NCBI GenBank assembly: GCA_900489925.1
Contig: UEHQ01000009.1
Coordinates: forward strand, 62,001-126,000
Direction: 5' to 3'
Length of the DNA: 64,000 bases
DNA from: Hyphomicrobiales bacterium
GTDB lineage: Bacteria; Pseudomonadota; Alphaproteobacteria; Rhizobiales; Rhizobiaceae
Shown: positions 1-8,447 of the stretch, piece by piece
Position numbering within the stretch: the stretch's first letter is position 1
Layout: each line of letters begins with the position of its first letter
Program-made: the position numbers and the translations under genes
Notes under the pieces: model-generated
What the model was told of the DNA's origin: nothing
The model's input: the letters and a program-made list of their open reading frames with translations, nothing else
Databases searched by the model: none

Positions 1-2099
1 CGATCGCGGATGCATTTCTGCCGCGCCCCGAGGCGCCGGCGACCGATCCTGCCGTGCGCATCGACGCCTGGATCACGCCACCGGCCTATACCGGCCGCGC
101 ACCGATCTACCTGACCACCACGGGCACCGAACAAGCTCCTATCAGCATCCCGCAACTCTCGAATCTCACTGTCCGCATAAGCGGCGGCAAAGCCGACGAA
201 AAGGTCGTCTTCAAGCGGGAAGACGGGCGGACGATGGAGATCGCTGCCGAAGGCGACGCCAAGCCGCAAGCAACGCCGAATGAGGCAAAGCCCGAGGGTG
301 CGCCGGCGCCGACCTTTGCCAGCACGCACCTGATGAAGATCGAGGAAAACGGATCGCTGCTCGTCAATGGCCGCAGCTGGACCTTCGACGTCATCCCCGA
401 CAAGGCACCCGAGATCGCGTTCAACGGAATGCCGAAGCAGACCGTCAACGGCGCGCTGGAAATCGGCTTTACCGTCAAAGATGACTACGGCGTTCAGGAA
501 GCCCATGCCCAGATCCTGCCGGTTGAATCCGACCCGGCGGCAATCCCTCTATATCCGCTTCCGGACTATCGCCTCGACGTTCCGCGGCGCAATTCGCGCG
601 ACGCCAAGGGCGTGACCAGCAAGAACCTGACCGAGCACCCCCTCGCCGGCAAGCGGGTGAGCATCACCCTGATTGCCAAGGATGCCGCCGGGCAGACAGG
701 ACGCAGCCCGCCATACGAAATGACGCTGCCGATGCGTCCCTTCAACGAACCGCTTGCGGCAGCCGTCGCCGAGGAGCGACAGGTATTTGCCCTCGATACC
801 CGCAAGATGCCGGAGGCAATTGCCCTCAACGAGGCGCTGACGATCCGCCCCGAAGAAACGATTCCGAAGCTGACCAATTACCTGCTGCTGCAATCCGCGC
901 TGACGCGCATGAAGCTGGCAAAGGGCGAGGAAGCGCTGAAGGACACCGCCGACTACCTCTGGGACATCGCCATCGGCATGGAAGATGGAGACCTCTCCCA
1001 GGCAGAACGCAACCTGCGCAACGCCCAGCAGAACTTGGCCGATGCCCTGCAGCGCAATGCACCGGACGCCGAGATCAAAAAGCTCATGGACGAGCTACGC
1101 AAGGCGATGCAGGACTACATGAAGGAGCTCGCCCAGCGCATGCAGAATGCGCCGACGCAGCCCAACCAAAGCGCCCAGAACATTCTTCGCCAACAGGACC
1201 TCGAACGGATGATGGACCAGATCGAGAATCTGGCGCGTTCCGGCAACCGCGACGCAGCACAGCAAATGCTGTCGGAGCTGCAGCGGATGATGAACAACCT
1301 CCAGGCCGGCAGGCCGCAGCAGGGACAGCAGCAAGGGCGCGACAACAGCGAGATGCGCCAGCAGATGGACAAGCTTGGCCAGATCCTGCGCGACCAGCAG
1401 AAGCTGATGGAAGAAACCTTCAAGCTGGATCAGCAACTGAAGGATCGCATGCAGCGCGGCGATCCGGATATGGGCATGAACGATCCGCTCCTGAACGACA
1501 TGCCGATGGATAATGACGGCCTGCCGGAGGACCAGCAGCAGCAGGGCCAGCAGAACCAAAAAGGCCAGTCCCCCTCCGATCAGATGACGGAGGAGCAGTT
1601 GCGCGACGCGCTCAAGCAGCTGCAGTCGCGTCAGGATCAACTCGGCAAGCAGCTCGGCGAACTGCAAAAGGGCCTCGGCGACATGGGCATGAAGCCCGGC
1701 TCCGGCTTTGGGCAGGCGCAGCGCGAGATGGAAGGTGCTGGACGCGAACTCGGCCAGGGCCACGGCGAACCCGCCATCCAGGGGCAGGGACGCGCTCTTG
1801 AAGCCCTCCGTCAAGGCGCACGCGACATGATGAGCCAGATGATGCAGGCACAGCAGGGCCAGAACCAGGGTCAGGGGCCGCAGGGTCAGGTTGGTCGGGG
1901 AGACCAGAACGGTCGCGATCCGCTCGGACGGCCGCGCAGGGCCGACGGTCCTGATTTCGGCGACCAGGTCAAGGTGCCGGACGAGATCGATGTCCAACGC
2001 GCTCGCGAGATCCTGGATGCAATCCGCGAAAAGCTCGGCAACAATCCGCCGCAGGAGATGGAACGCCGCTATCTCGAGCGCCTGCTCGATATTCAGTAG
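1..2099 (+). CDS. TIGR02302/DUF4175 family protein, 3' part (5' end outside window)
   Basis: The reading frame is already open at position 3, so the start lies upstream of the window and only the last ~699 residues are seen. The visible N-terminal part is beta-rich and extracytoplasmic in character. From about window position 1000 it turns into a long helical, Gln/Met-rich low-complexity region with many QQQGQ-type runs, then a short charged C-terminal end with the motif RRYLERLLDIQ. This architecture matches the large alphaproteobacterial TIGR02302 (DUF4175) family, whose members have N-terminal membrane segments that would lie before the window. The biochemical role is not established. The Gln-rich stretch suggests coiled coil or disorder. 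The family call rests on overall composition and layout, not on a catalytic motif. Confidence 0.85.
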   Translation, partial: IADAFLPRPEAPATDPAVRIDAWITPPAYTGRAPIYLTTTGTEQAPISIPQLSNLTVRISGGKADEKVVFKREDGRTMEIAAEGDAKPQATPNEAKPEGAPAPTFASTHLMKIEENGSLLVNGRSWTFDVIPDKAPEIAFNGMPKQTVNGALEIGFTVKDDYGVQEAHAQILPVESDPAAIPLYPLPDYRLDVPRRNSRDAKGVTSKNLTEHPLAGKRVSITLIAKDAAGQTGRSPPYEMTLPMRPFNEPLAAAVAEERQVFALDTRKMPEAIALNEALTIRPEETIPKLTNYLLLQSALTRMKLAKGEEALKDTADYLWDIAIGMEDGDLSQAERNLRNAQQNLADALQRNAPDAEIKKLMDELRKAMQDYMKELAQRMQNAPTQPNQSAQNILRQQDLERMMDQIENLARSGNRDAAQQMLSELQRMMNNLQAGRPQQGQQQGRDNSEMRQQMDKLGQILRDQQKLMEETFKLDQQLKDRMQRGDPDMGMNDPLLNDMPMDNDGLPEDQQQQGQQNQKGQSPSDQMTEEQLRDALKQLQSRQDQLGKQLGELQKGLGDMGMKPGSGFGQAQREMEGAGRELGQGHGEPAIQGQGRALEALRQGARDMMSQMMQAQQGQNQGQGPQGQVGRGDQNGRDPLGRPRRADGPDFGDQVKVPDEIDVQRAREILDAIREKLGNNPPQEMERRYLERLLDIQ

Positions 2100-2225
2100 G
2101 CATCTCAGTTTCGGTCGGCCGCGCCATCACAACCGCGTGAAAATCCACAACCGAAGGCCGCGTGGTACCTATCTCTGCTACGGCGCGAAGAAACGCGCCG
2201 CTCGACAAGCGTAGAGGGTATTCCC

Positions 2226-2534
2226 ATGAAGACGGAATGGAAGCTGATCGCAACCGCCGCTCTCGGCCTTGGCATCGCCTTGAGCACAGCGGATGCAATG
2301 GACATCACCGGATTTGGAACTACTCATAGCGGCGGGAGAAATATCGCCGCTGAAAACTACTCATCGAGCCGACCCCAAGCGGGCGCGCCCGACTACCTGA
2401 CGACGGGAAGTATCTCCGGCGGCGAAATGAGACGTCCGGCTGATTGCCCACCACCACCAAGACCGGGCTCCCTGCGTACGCAGGGCGGCAACAGCGGCGC
2501 CAGCCAGAACATGGCCTGCCCGGACTACCAGTGA
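2226..2534 (+). CDS. small secreted hypothetical protein
   Basis: 102 codons. The N-terminus has a Lys-containing start (MKTEWK) followed by a hydrophobic run of about 16 residues ending in STADA, which reads as a Sec signal peptide cleaved near residue 24. The mature part is short, Ser/Gly/Pro-rich and contains CPPPPRPG and a second Cys near the C-terminus (NMACPDYQ), so one disulfide is possible. The start is backed by a purine-rich stretch (agagg, 2213-2217) about 8 bases upstream. It lies 126 bases after the TIGR02302 gene on the same strand and is probably expressed separately or by read-through. No family is recognised; a periplasmic location is inferred from the signal peptide only. 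Confidence 0.65.
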   Translation: MKTEWKLIATAALGLGIALSTADAMDITGFGTTHSGGRNIAAENYSSSRPQAGAPDYLTTGSISGGEMRRPADCPPPPRPGSLRTQGGNSGASQNMACPDYQ

Positions 2535-2553
2535 CCGCAGGATAAATCGCTCG

Positions 2554-2581
2554 CCACCGCTTTCTTCCCGGAAGGCGGTGG
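2554..2581. repeat. 7-bp inverted repeat (hairpin) between two hypothetical genes
   Basis: ccaccgc (2554-2560) pairs with gcggtgg (2575-2581) around a 14-base loop. It lies just after the stop of the small secreted protein gene. There is no T-run after it, so it is at best a weak terminator. Confidence 0.35.
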
Positions 2582-2710
2582 CTCTCAGGTGCGCCGCATT
2601 GACAAAGCTTGCAAGCGCATATAGCGCCAAGGATCGATTGAGAGACACTCTGCCTCCACACCCCAAGCTTCGTAAGGTTTCCGAAACAAGCGACTAGTGA
2701 TAGCGACTCG

Positions 2711-3163
2711 ATGCCAATTCTCTTCAAGACGACAATCGGTGAAAACGCGGCATTCGAATTGATCGGAAATGCCCTGGCGGGCCACGGCAGCGACTACGAC
2801 GGCTATATGAACGTTGTGGCCGACGAGGGAGAGCAAACGCTGACCTGGGCGCCGGGGGCACATCCCGAACAGTTCCAGGCCGAGATCACCGAAATCCTCC
2901 GCGCAACATGGGATATCAGCCGCTTCTGGATCATCTACGAGCGGCGGGATGACCGACAGGATGCCACAGCGAACGAGATCCGCAATGCGGCGTTCAAGCT
3001 GACGCGTGGCTATAGCAGCGTGGTCGTCGTGACGCTCAGCTTGCTATCCAAGCATGACGGCGCCTCGGATATCGAGCTGATCTTCGTCTGCTTTCAGCAA
3101 GACTTCCAGCGTAGGAATTTCCGGGTGCGCTACGAAGGAAAGTTCATCCCCGACCAGCCCTGA
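2711..3163 (+). CDS. hypothetical protein, 150 aa
   Basis: 150 codons with GC-rich third positions typical of the genes around it, which supports a real gene although no clear ribosome binding site precedes the ATG. There is no signal peptide or membrane segment. The chain alternates acidic and hydrophobic segments and carries several Trp and Tyr residues (DISRFWIIYERRDD). No family is recognised. It sits alone between a small secreted protein gene and the convergent cpdR gene, with only 35 bases between the two stop codons. A small soluble cytosolic domain is the most that can be said. Confidence 0.55.
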   Translation: MPILFKTTIGENAAFELIGNALAGHGSDYDGYMNVVADEGEQTLTWAPGAHPEQFQAEITEILRATWDISRFWIIYERRDDRQDATANEIRNAAFKLTRGYSSVVVVTLSLLSKHDGASDIELIFVCFQQDFQRRNFRVRYEGKFIPDQP

Positions 3164-3198
3164 GGGCCGGCGGGGCAAATCCTGTCAGTTTTCGGTGG

Positions 3199-3558
3199 TC
3201 AGGCGGCCAAGGCGCGCGCCACGGCCTTGCGGATATCCGGCAAGGCAAAAGGCTTCGACACGACATCAACGATCTTTTCAGCAAGATCATCCGCCCGCTC
3301 GCGCTGTTCGGCATAGCCGGTCATCAGCAGGATCTTCAGGGCTGGGAAAGCCGACTTGGCCTGGTGCGCAAGCTCAATGCCGTCCATGACGGGCATCCGG
3401 ATGTCGGAAAGCAGAAGGTCGTAGACGCCGTCTCTCAGCTTTTCCAGTCCCTCCGCACCGTCAGCGGCTTCCTCGGTCTCATGACCGTCAAGACGCAAAG
3501 CGCGGGCTACGAAAGAACGCAGGGAATCCTCGTCTTCCGTAATCAGAATTTTTGCCAT
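3199..3558 (-). CDS. cpdR: response regulator CpdR (single receiver domain)
   Basis: 119 residues making one complete CheY-like receiver domain with no output domain. The acidic pocket is TEDED (residues 7-11), the phospho-acceptor is Asp52 in LLLSDIRMP, and the conserved Lys is in VVSKPF near residue 104. In Caulobacter and Sinorhizobium, unphosphorylated CpdR brings the ClpXP protease to cell-cycle substrates such as CtrA regulators; phosphorylation through the CckA-ChpT relay switches it off. The start at MAKIL is preferred over an ATG three codons upstream because family members begin there. It is downstream of hpt on the same strand, with a 118-base gap, so it probably has its own promoter. 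The name rests on size, the SDIRMPVMDGIEL core and the family context. Confidence 0.85.
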   Translation of the reverse strand: MAKILITEDEDSLRSFVARALRLDGHETEEAADGAEGLEKLRDGVYDLLLSDIRMPVMDGIELAHQAKSAFPALKILLMTGYAEQRERADDLAEKIVDVVSKPFALPDIRKAVARALAA

Positions 3559-3676
3559 GGTGTGCACTGCTCCGTTTCATGCCCTGCAACGGAAATCACA
3601 CGACTTTCCTTTGCGATCGGTAAACGGCGGCAAGCGATGGACGGGATGGTTAACAACCCGTCTTGTTCCGGCACAT

Positions 3677-4219
3677 TCAGGCGTCGCCGGTGACGACGCC
3701 GACAAAGGGAAGCTCGCGGAACGCGTAGGCGACGTCCATGCCGTAGCCGACCACGAAATAGTCCGGGCACTCGAAACCGACATAGTCGGCCTCCAGCTTC
3801 TCCTTGCGCTTCACGCTCTTGTCGAGCAGCACCGCGATCGTGACGTTGCGGGCGCCACGCTCATACAGCAGCTCCTTGGCAAACAGCAGCGTACGGCCGG
3901 ATTCGAGAATGTCATCGATCAGGAGAACGTCGCGGTCCTTCACATCGCTGTCGATGTCCTTGACGATCCGCACGCCCTGGGAAACCGTGCCGGTGCCATA
4001 GCTGGACAGGGTAATAAACTCGACTTCAGGCGCCAGACCGCTGTCGTGCAAGGCACGGATCAGGTCTGCCGCAAAAATGAAGGAGCCCTTGAGAACCGCG
4101 ATAACCAGGAGATCCTTGGTGGGTCCCTGCGCGATCTGCTTTGCAATCGCGTGATTGCGCTCGGCAATCTGCTCGGCAGTGAAGAGGGGTTCGATGTTCT
4201 TTCCGCGCACGACGGGCAT
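3677..4219 (-). CDS. hpt: hypoxanthine phosphoribosyltransferase
   Basis: 180 residues. Transfers the phosphoribosyl group of PRPP to hypoxanthine (and usually guanine) in purine salvage, in the cytosol. The PRPP-binding signature is DVLLIDDILESGRTL in the middle of the chain; the pyrophosphate loop is VLKGSFIFAADL and the flexible loop contains LSSYGTGTVS. Length and motifs are those of the bacterial Hpt family. Three in-frame ATGs exist. The one at 4219 is chosen because GGAG lies nine bases before it and the protein then begins MPVVRGKNIEPLF, as is usual in rhizobia; 4234 and 4246 are the alternatives. The upstream neighbour on the same strand is a membrane-anchored hypothetical protein. 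Confidence 0.93.
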   Translation of the reverse strand: MPVVRGKNIEPLFTAEQIAERNHAIAKQIAQGPTKDLLVIAVLKGSFIFAADLIRALHDSGLAPEVEFITLSSYGTGTVSQGVRIVKDIDSDVKDRDVLLIDDILESGRTLLFAKELLYERGARNVTIAVLLDKSVKRKEKLEADYVGFECPDYFVVGYGMDVAYAFRELPFVGVVTGDA

Positions 4220-4281
4220 TAACGCTTGCTCCATGAAAACAAGCACAAGCCGTTACCACAAACAGCGCGGCGAAACACCCC

Positions 4282-4914
4282 TTACGGCATGAAGGAGAGC
4301 CGGACTTCCGGCATTTTTCCACCGGCATACTGCACTCTCGTGGAAAAACCGCGGCTCTGTCCCCCGTAGATGACATCAATCGGCGGGTTGATGATGACAC
4401 TCGCGGTCAACTGATCGTCCGAGACGAGGTCGGCGCGGATCGGCCGCACGATTTGGGTGGTACCGCTCGCATTGTCGATGATGCCGTTGATCAGAAGCAC
4501 GCGCATCCCGTTGGCATCGCGCTGAGTGGCAGTGACGTGCGTGAAATGCAGCGGCGTCCCGGCAATCGCGACATCCGGCTGGGAGAGGCTGGAGAAACCT
4601 CCGGAGAGGCTGAAGGCAAGAACCGACAGCGCAAGCACAAGCCCTGCAAAGCTTTTTGCGGATGCCTGCTGCAACCAAGACTCGCCGACGCGCAACATCG
4701 ACGACCAGAGACCGAGGCGGGGTGTACTGCGCTGCCGGTTGTCATTGGTTCCGCGGGTGCGAAATTCCTGCGGTCGACCTGTTCCGATCACCACGAATTC
4801 GGCATCGGCGACATCGACGGGATGACTTTGGCGCACTTCGCGTTTCGCTGGTTCCGGCGGCAGGAAATCGTAGATCCGGCTCGATGGCTGGCGTTTGAAC
4901 GACGAGGATGTCAT
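4282..4914 (-). CDS. conserved membrane-anchored hypothetical protein next to ftsE
   Basis: 210 residues. The first ~85 residues are polar, Pro/Arg-rich and probably cytosolic, followed by one transmembrane helix around residues 88-107 (SFAGLVLALSVLAFSL). A periplasmic domain of about 100 beta-rich residues follows (LLINGIIDNASGTTQIVRPIRADL), resembling the FxLYD/DUF3426-type domains that often sit after a single N-terminal anchor. The start at 4914 has a good ribosome binding site (GGAAAGG); 4938 is an alternative. It is divergently transcribed from ftsE across a 205-base region that contains a perfect inverted repeat. The linkage to ftsEX hints at an envelope or division role, but that is inference. 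Confidence 0.7.
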   Translation of the reverse strand: MTSSSFKRQPSSRIYDFLPPEPAKREVRQSHPVDVADAEFVVIGTGRPQEFRTRGTNDNRQRSTPRLGLWSSMLRVGESWLQQASAKSFAGLVLALSVLAFSLSGGFSSLSQPDVAIAGTPLHFTHVTATQRDANGMRVLLINGIIDNASGTTQIVRPIRADLVSDDQLTASVIINPPIDVIYGGQSRGFSTRVQYAGGKMPEVRLSFMP

Positions 4915-5059
4915 GATGACGGCCTTTCCGGTGTCCACATGGTTTCGGGCCGGACGGGAAATCCGGCATTGAAACGAATCCTGCTCAGTCGTAAATTTTA
5001 TTGGTTAATGCTTCGCAAAGATCGCCATCAAAGCGGCGCCTTTTCAGCGAAATTTACCG

Positions 5060-5084
5060 CTTGTTAACGGAGTTGGTTAACAAG
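5060..5084. promoter_or_regulatory. perfect inverted repeat upstream of ftsE, candidate operator
   Basis: CTTGTTAAC (5060-5068) and GTTAACAAG (5076-5084) are exact reverse complements separated by 7 bases, ending 35 bases before the ftsE start. The TTAAC half-sites resemble alphaproteobacterial CtrA/GcrA-region motifs, but the spacing (TTAA, 9 bases, TTAA) is not the canonical CtrA spacing of 7. The site lies between two divergent genes and could serve either. Confidence 0.45.
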
Positions 5085-5119
5085 TCCTGCGGTGACACAA
5101 CAAAAGACTGAGCTGCCCG

Positions 5120-5779
5120 TTGATCCACTTCGAGAACGTCGGTTTGCGCTATGGAATGGGACCGGAAATTCTCCGGGATCTGACCTTCGACATCCCGAAG
5201 AAATCCTTCCAGTTCCTGACCGGTCCCTCCGGCGCCGGCAAAACGACGTTGCTCCGGCTTCTGTTTCTGTCGCTGCAACCGACACGCGGCCTGATCCGCA
5301 TGTTCGGACGTGACATTTCGGATATCCCGCGACCGGAATTGCCGCTCCTGCGCCGCCGCGTCGGCATCATCTTCCAGGAGTTCCGCCTCCTCGATCACCT
5401 GACCACCTATGAGAACGTGGCCCTGCCGTTGCGGGTGCGCGGCAAGGACGAGAGCTCCTATAAGACGGATGTGCTCGAACTGTTGAAATGGGTCGGCCTT
5501 GGCGAGCGGATCAACGTGCTGCCGCCCGTCCTGTCGGGCGGTGAAAAACAGCGCGCCGCCATCGCCCGCGCCCTGATCGACCGCCCGGAGATCCTGCTTG
5601 CGGACGAACCCACCGCCAACGTCGATCCACCGATGGCGCGCCGCTTGCTCAATCTTTTCCTCGAATTGAACCGCCTCGGTACCGCCGTCGTGATCGCCAC
5701 CCACGATCTGACGTTGATGGATCAGGTGGAAGCCCGCCGAATGATCCTGTCGGAAGGGCATCTCGATATCCATGACTGA
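5120..5779 (+). CDS. ftsE: cell division ATP-binding protein FtsE
   Basis: 219 residues, the usual FtsE length. It is the ATPase of the FtsEX complex, which sits on the inner face of the membrane at the division site and drives peptidoglycan hydrolase activation through FtsX. Visible motifs are Walker A GPSGAGKTT (about 35-43), Q-loop FQEFRLLDHLT, ABC signature LSGGEKQR, Walker B ILLADEP and the switch His in IATHDL. The start is a TTG at 5120 (protein MIHFENVGLRYG); no ATG or GTG is available in a suitable place. ftsE overlaps ftsX by 8 bases, so the two are translationally coupled. Confidence 0.95.
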   Translation: MIHFENVGLRYGMGPEILRDLTFDIPKKSFQFLTGPSGAGKTTLLRLLFLSLQPTRGLIRMFGRDISDIPRPELPLLRRRVGIIFQEFRLLDHLTTYENVALPLRVRGKDESSYKTDVLELLKWVGLGERINVLPPVLSGGEKQRAAIARALIDRPEILLADEPTANVDPPMARRLLNLFLELNRLGTAVVIATHDLTLMDQVEARRMILSEGHLDIHD

Positions 5780-6782
5780 GCCAACACCCCGCCCGTCTGC
5801 ACAGACTGCAGGACAAGACCGGAAACGGCCCGAGCTGAAGGTGCGCCCGACCGCGGCAATTCTTCCGTCGGCCAACATCCAGGGCAATGCGCTGATGGTG
5901 GTGATCGCCATCATGGCCTTCCTTGCCTGTCTGACCCTTGGCGGCGTCAGCATGGTGCGCTCGACCGCTGCCAGCTGGGAAAGCCAGATCTCTCGCGAGA
6001 TCACCATCCAGATCAAGCCGGATGACGGGCTGGACATGGACAAGGCGCTGGCCCAGGCGCGCGAGATCGCGCTCACCTTCGTCGGCACAAAGGATGGCCA
6101 GATCGTCGATGAAGCCGCGACGGCGCGCCTGCTCGAGCCATGGCTGGGCGCTGGCCTTGATATCAAGGAACTTCCGGTTCCCCGCCTCGTCATCGTCACC
6201 ATCGACGAAAGCAATCCCCCGGATTTCGAAGCCATGCGCTCGCTGCTGAAGGAAAGCATCCCGCAATCGTCGCTCGATGACCACCGCACCTGGGTCGATC
6301 GTCTCGTTTCGATGGCTCACACGACCGTATTGATCGGCACCGGCATACTTTTGCTCGTCTTCTCCGCCATGGTGCTGACGGTCGTTTTCGCCACGCGCGG
6401 GGCGCTGTCCGGCAATCGGCATATCGTCGAGGTCCTGCATTTCGTCGGCGCGGAAAGCTCGTTCGTCGCCACCGAATTCCAGAAGCATTTTCTCAAGATC
6501 AGCCTCAAGGGATCGGCAGTCGGCAGCGCGCTTGCTGCACTGTTCTTCCTCAGCGCCGGGTTCCTGCAGAGCCGTACGCTGGCGACGCCGCAGACGGATC
6601 AGGCGACAGCCCTGTTCGGCACCTTCTCGGTCGGCGCACTGGGCTATGCCGGCATATTCGCCACGATGATCGTTATCGCCCTTCTCACCACCGTCACCGC
6701 CCGGCTGACCGTCATGCAGACGATCTACGAAATCGACACGTTGCGCTCCGATCCGACGCGCGCCGATGGGCTGACCAATTGA
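5772..6782 (+). CDS. ftsX: cell division protein FtsX
   Basis: 336 residues. It is the membrane partner of FtsE and relays ATP hydrolysis to periplasmic cell-wall hydrolases during division. After a polar cytosolic N-terminal stretch of ~40 residues come a first transmembrane helix (ALMVVIAIMAFLACLTLGGVS), a periplasmic domain of about 120 residues, and three more helices in the C-terminal half (VLIGTGILLLVFSAMVLTVV; AVGSALAALFFLSAG; YAGIFATMIVIALLTTV). This is the FtsX/MacB-permease layout. The start overlaps the end of ftsE by 8 bases (5772-5779). No operon member follows; a YdcF gene comes 69 bases later. Confidence 0.95.
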   Translation: MTEPTPRPSAQTAGQDRKRPELKVRPTAAILPSANIQGNALMVVIAIMAFLACLTLGGVSMVRSTAASWESQISREITIQIKPDDGLDMDKALAQAREIALTFVGTKDGQIVDEAATARLLEPWLGAGLDIKELPVPRLVIVTIDESNPPDFEAMRSLLKESIPQSSLDDHRTWVDRLVSMAHTTVLIGTGILLLVFSAMVLTVVFATRGALSGNRHIVEVLHFVGAESSFVATEFQKHFLKISLKGSAVGSALAALFFLSAGFLQSRTLATPQTDQATALFGTFSVGALGYAGIFATMIVIALLTTVTARLTVMQTIYEIDTLRSDPTRADGLTN

Positions 6783-6851
6783 AACTTCCGATGCTCATTT
6801 TGCCATGAAAGCGTCTGTTCGCTGCCTCAATCTGGGTATATTTTTTGATTC

Positions 6852-7568
6852 ATGAGCATGATCCGCATGTCGCGCAATATGATTCGCCCCAAAACGGAGC
6901 TTAATCGCTTCGGCAGCGAACCTGCGCGCCGCGGTCCCGTACGTCGGACATTGCGCTGGGGCGGCTTCGCGTTCGTCATCATTGCAGCGATCATATTCGG
7001 CGGATTCCTGCGCTTCGCCGACTCGGTCACGACCTTGAAACCGCCTGTGGAACCGCGCGCCGATGCAATCGTCGTTCTGACGGGCGGCTACCAGCGCATC
7101 GACCAGGCCGTGGAACTGCTTCAGAAAGGCGCCGGAAAGCGCCTTCTCATCTCCGGTGTTCATCCCACGACGACGAGCGCGCAGATCCGCAAGATGACCC
7201 AGGCGACGCCGGAGCTTTTCTCCTGCTGCGTCGACATTGGCTATGACGCGCTCGACACCATCGGCAATGCTGAGGAAGCATCGAACTGGATCCACGCGAA
7301 AGGCTACAAGAGCGTTCTCGTCGTGACCAACAACTACCACATGCCGCGCAGCCTCGCCGAACTTGCCTATGTCGACCCCGAGACGCAATTCATCCCCTAC
7401 CCGGTCGTCAACACCGACCTGAAGACCAGCAACTGGTTCACCGACCCCAATGCCATGCGGGTGATGCTCGCGGAATACGGCAAGGTGCTTCTCGCGGGCG
7501 CCCGAAATCTGACCGGCCTCGGTCGCCATCCCGGCCTGCGCTCGGCCACTCCTGCCGGACAAAGCTGA
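6852..7568 (+). CDS. YdcF family protein (DUF218), membrane-anchored
   Basis: 238 residues. A basic N-terminal stretch of about 35 residues leads into a single transmembrane helix (FAFVIIAAIIFGGFLRFAD), then a DUF218 domain. The motifs are DAIVVLTGG near the start of the domain, SGVHP, and VLVVTNNYHMPRSLAEL. The DUF218 family includes E. coli YdcF, SanA and ElyC; members act in envelope maintenance, and a precise reaction is known for few. Here the domain would face the periplasm. It is followed by a plsC-type gene 79 bases downstream on the same strand, so a shared envelope-lipid context is plausible. Confidence 0.85.
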   Translation: MSMIRMSRNMIRPKTELNRFGSEPARRGPVRRTLRWGGFAFVIIAAIIFGGFLRFADSVTTLKPPVEPRADAIVVLTGGYQRIDQAVELLQKGAGKRLLISGVHPTTTSAQIRKMTQATPELFSCCVDIGYDALDTIGNAEEASNWIHAKGYKSVLVVTNNYHMPRSLAELAYVDPETQFIPYPVVNTDLKTSNWFTDPNAMRVMLAEYGKVLLAGARNLTGLGRHPGLRSATPAGQS

Positions 7569-7647
7569 TCACCGCTTTTTATGACGGCCAAATTCGTGTA
7601 GGACGGCGCAACCGCCATCCGTGCGGACACTGGCCTCGGGAAATTTC

Positions 7648-8445
7648 ATGATCGCCCTGCGTTCCGTTCTCTTCAACACGATCTTCTACGCCAATCTCAT
7701 CATCCGGATGATCGTGCTATCGCCCTATTATTTCCTGGCGCCCCGCAAGGCTGCCTATCAAATCCCCAAGAACTGGGCGCTATCGAACCACTGGCTGATG
7801 GAAAAGATCGTCGGGACCACCTTCGAGATCGAGGGCATGGAGAACCTGCCCGACGGCGGCTACATCCTCGCCCCGAAGCATCAGTCGTTCTGGGACACCT
7901 ACGCACTGCTGCCCTGGCTGAAGGATCCGGTCTACATCCTCAAGCGCGAGCTGATGTGGATCCCGCTGTTTGGCTGGTACGCCAAGAAGCAGCGCATGAT
8001 CCCGATCAACCGCGGCGCGCGCGGCAAGGTGATGGTCGAGGCCATGAAGCGGACGAAGGAAGAGCTCGCGACCGGTCGCCAGCTGATCATCTATCCTGAA
8101 GGCACGCGCCGCCCGCCGGGCGCCGAACCGGTCTATAAATACGGCATCGCTCGCATGTATCGCGACCTCCAGCTGCCGGTCGTGCCTGTTGCCATGCAGC
8201 CTGGCCTGTTCTGGCCGCGCCGGAGCACCATGCGCTATCCCGGCCACTTCAAGGTCAGGATCTTGCCGCCGATCCATCCGGGCATGGATCCTGACGAATT
8301 CTTCGCCCACCTGATCGATGTGACGGAACGGGCAAGCGACGAACTGCTGATTGACGCGGCCGAGCGCAATCCCGAGCTGCCGCTGCCGCCCACAGCCGTG
8401 GAGCGGCTGGCGGAACTACGCAAGGCCAGCGCGGCGACGGCCTGA
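7648..8445 (+). CDS. plsC: 1-acyl-sn-glycerol-3-phosphate acyltransferase (PlsC-like)
   Basis: 265 residues from the ATG at 7648; a GTG at 7621 is possible, but GGGA precedes the ATG and the protein then begins MIALRSVLFNTIFY, a hydrophobic membrane-embedding N-terminus. Catalyses acylation of lysophosphatidate to phosphatidate in phospholipid synthesis at the inner membrane. The family motifs are present: a KHQSFWDT block (HxxxxD catalytic pair), the substrate block MIPINRG, and YPEGTRRPPG. Other acyltransferases of the same superfamily, for example ornithine-lipid OlsA, share these motifs, so substrate assignment is less certain than family assignment. Confidence 0.85.
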   Translation: MIALRSVLFNTIFYANLIIRMIVLSPYYFLAPRKAAYQIPKNWALSNHWLMEKIVGTTFEIEGMENLPDGGYILAPKHQSFWDTYALLPWLKDPVYILKRELMWIPLFGWYAKKQRMIPINRGARGKVMVEAMKRTKEELATGRQLIIYPEGTRRPPGAEPVYKYGIARMYRDLQLPVVPVAMQPGLFWPRRSTMRYPGHFKVRILPPIHPGMDPDEFFAHLIDVTERASDELLIDAAERNPELPLPPTAVERLAELRKASAATA

Positions 8446-8447
8446 GA

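Noticed and set aside
5064..5080. Canonical CtrA site upstream of ftsE
   Set aside because: The two TTAA elements are 9 bases apart, not 7, and are arranged as an inverted repeat.
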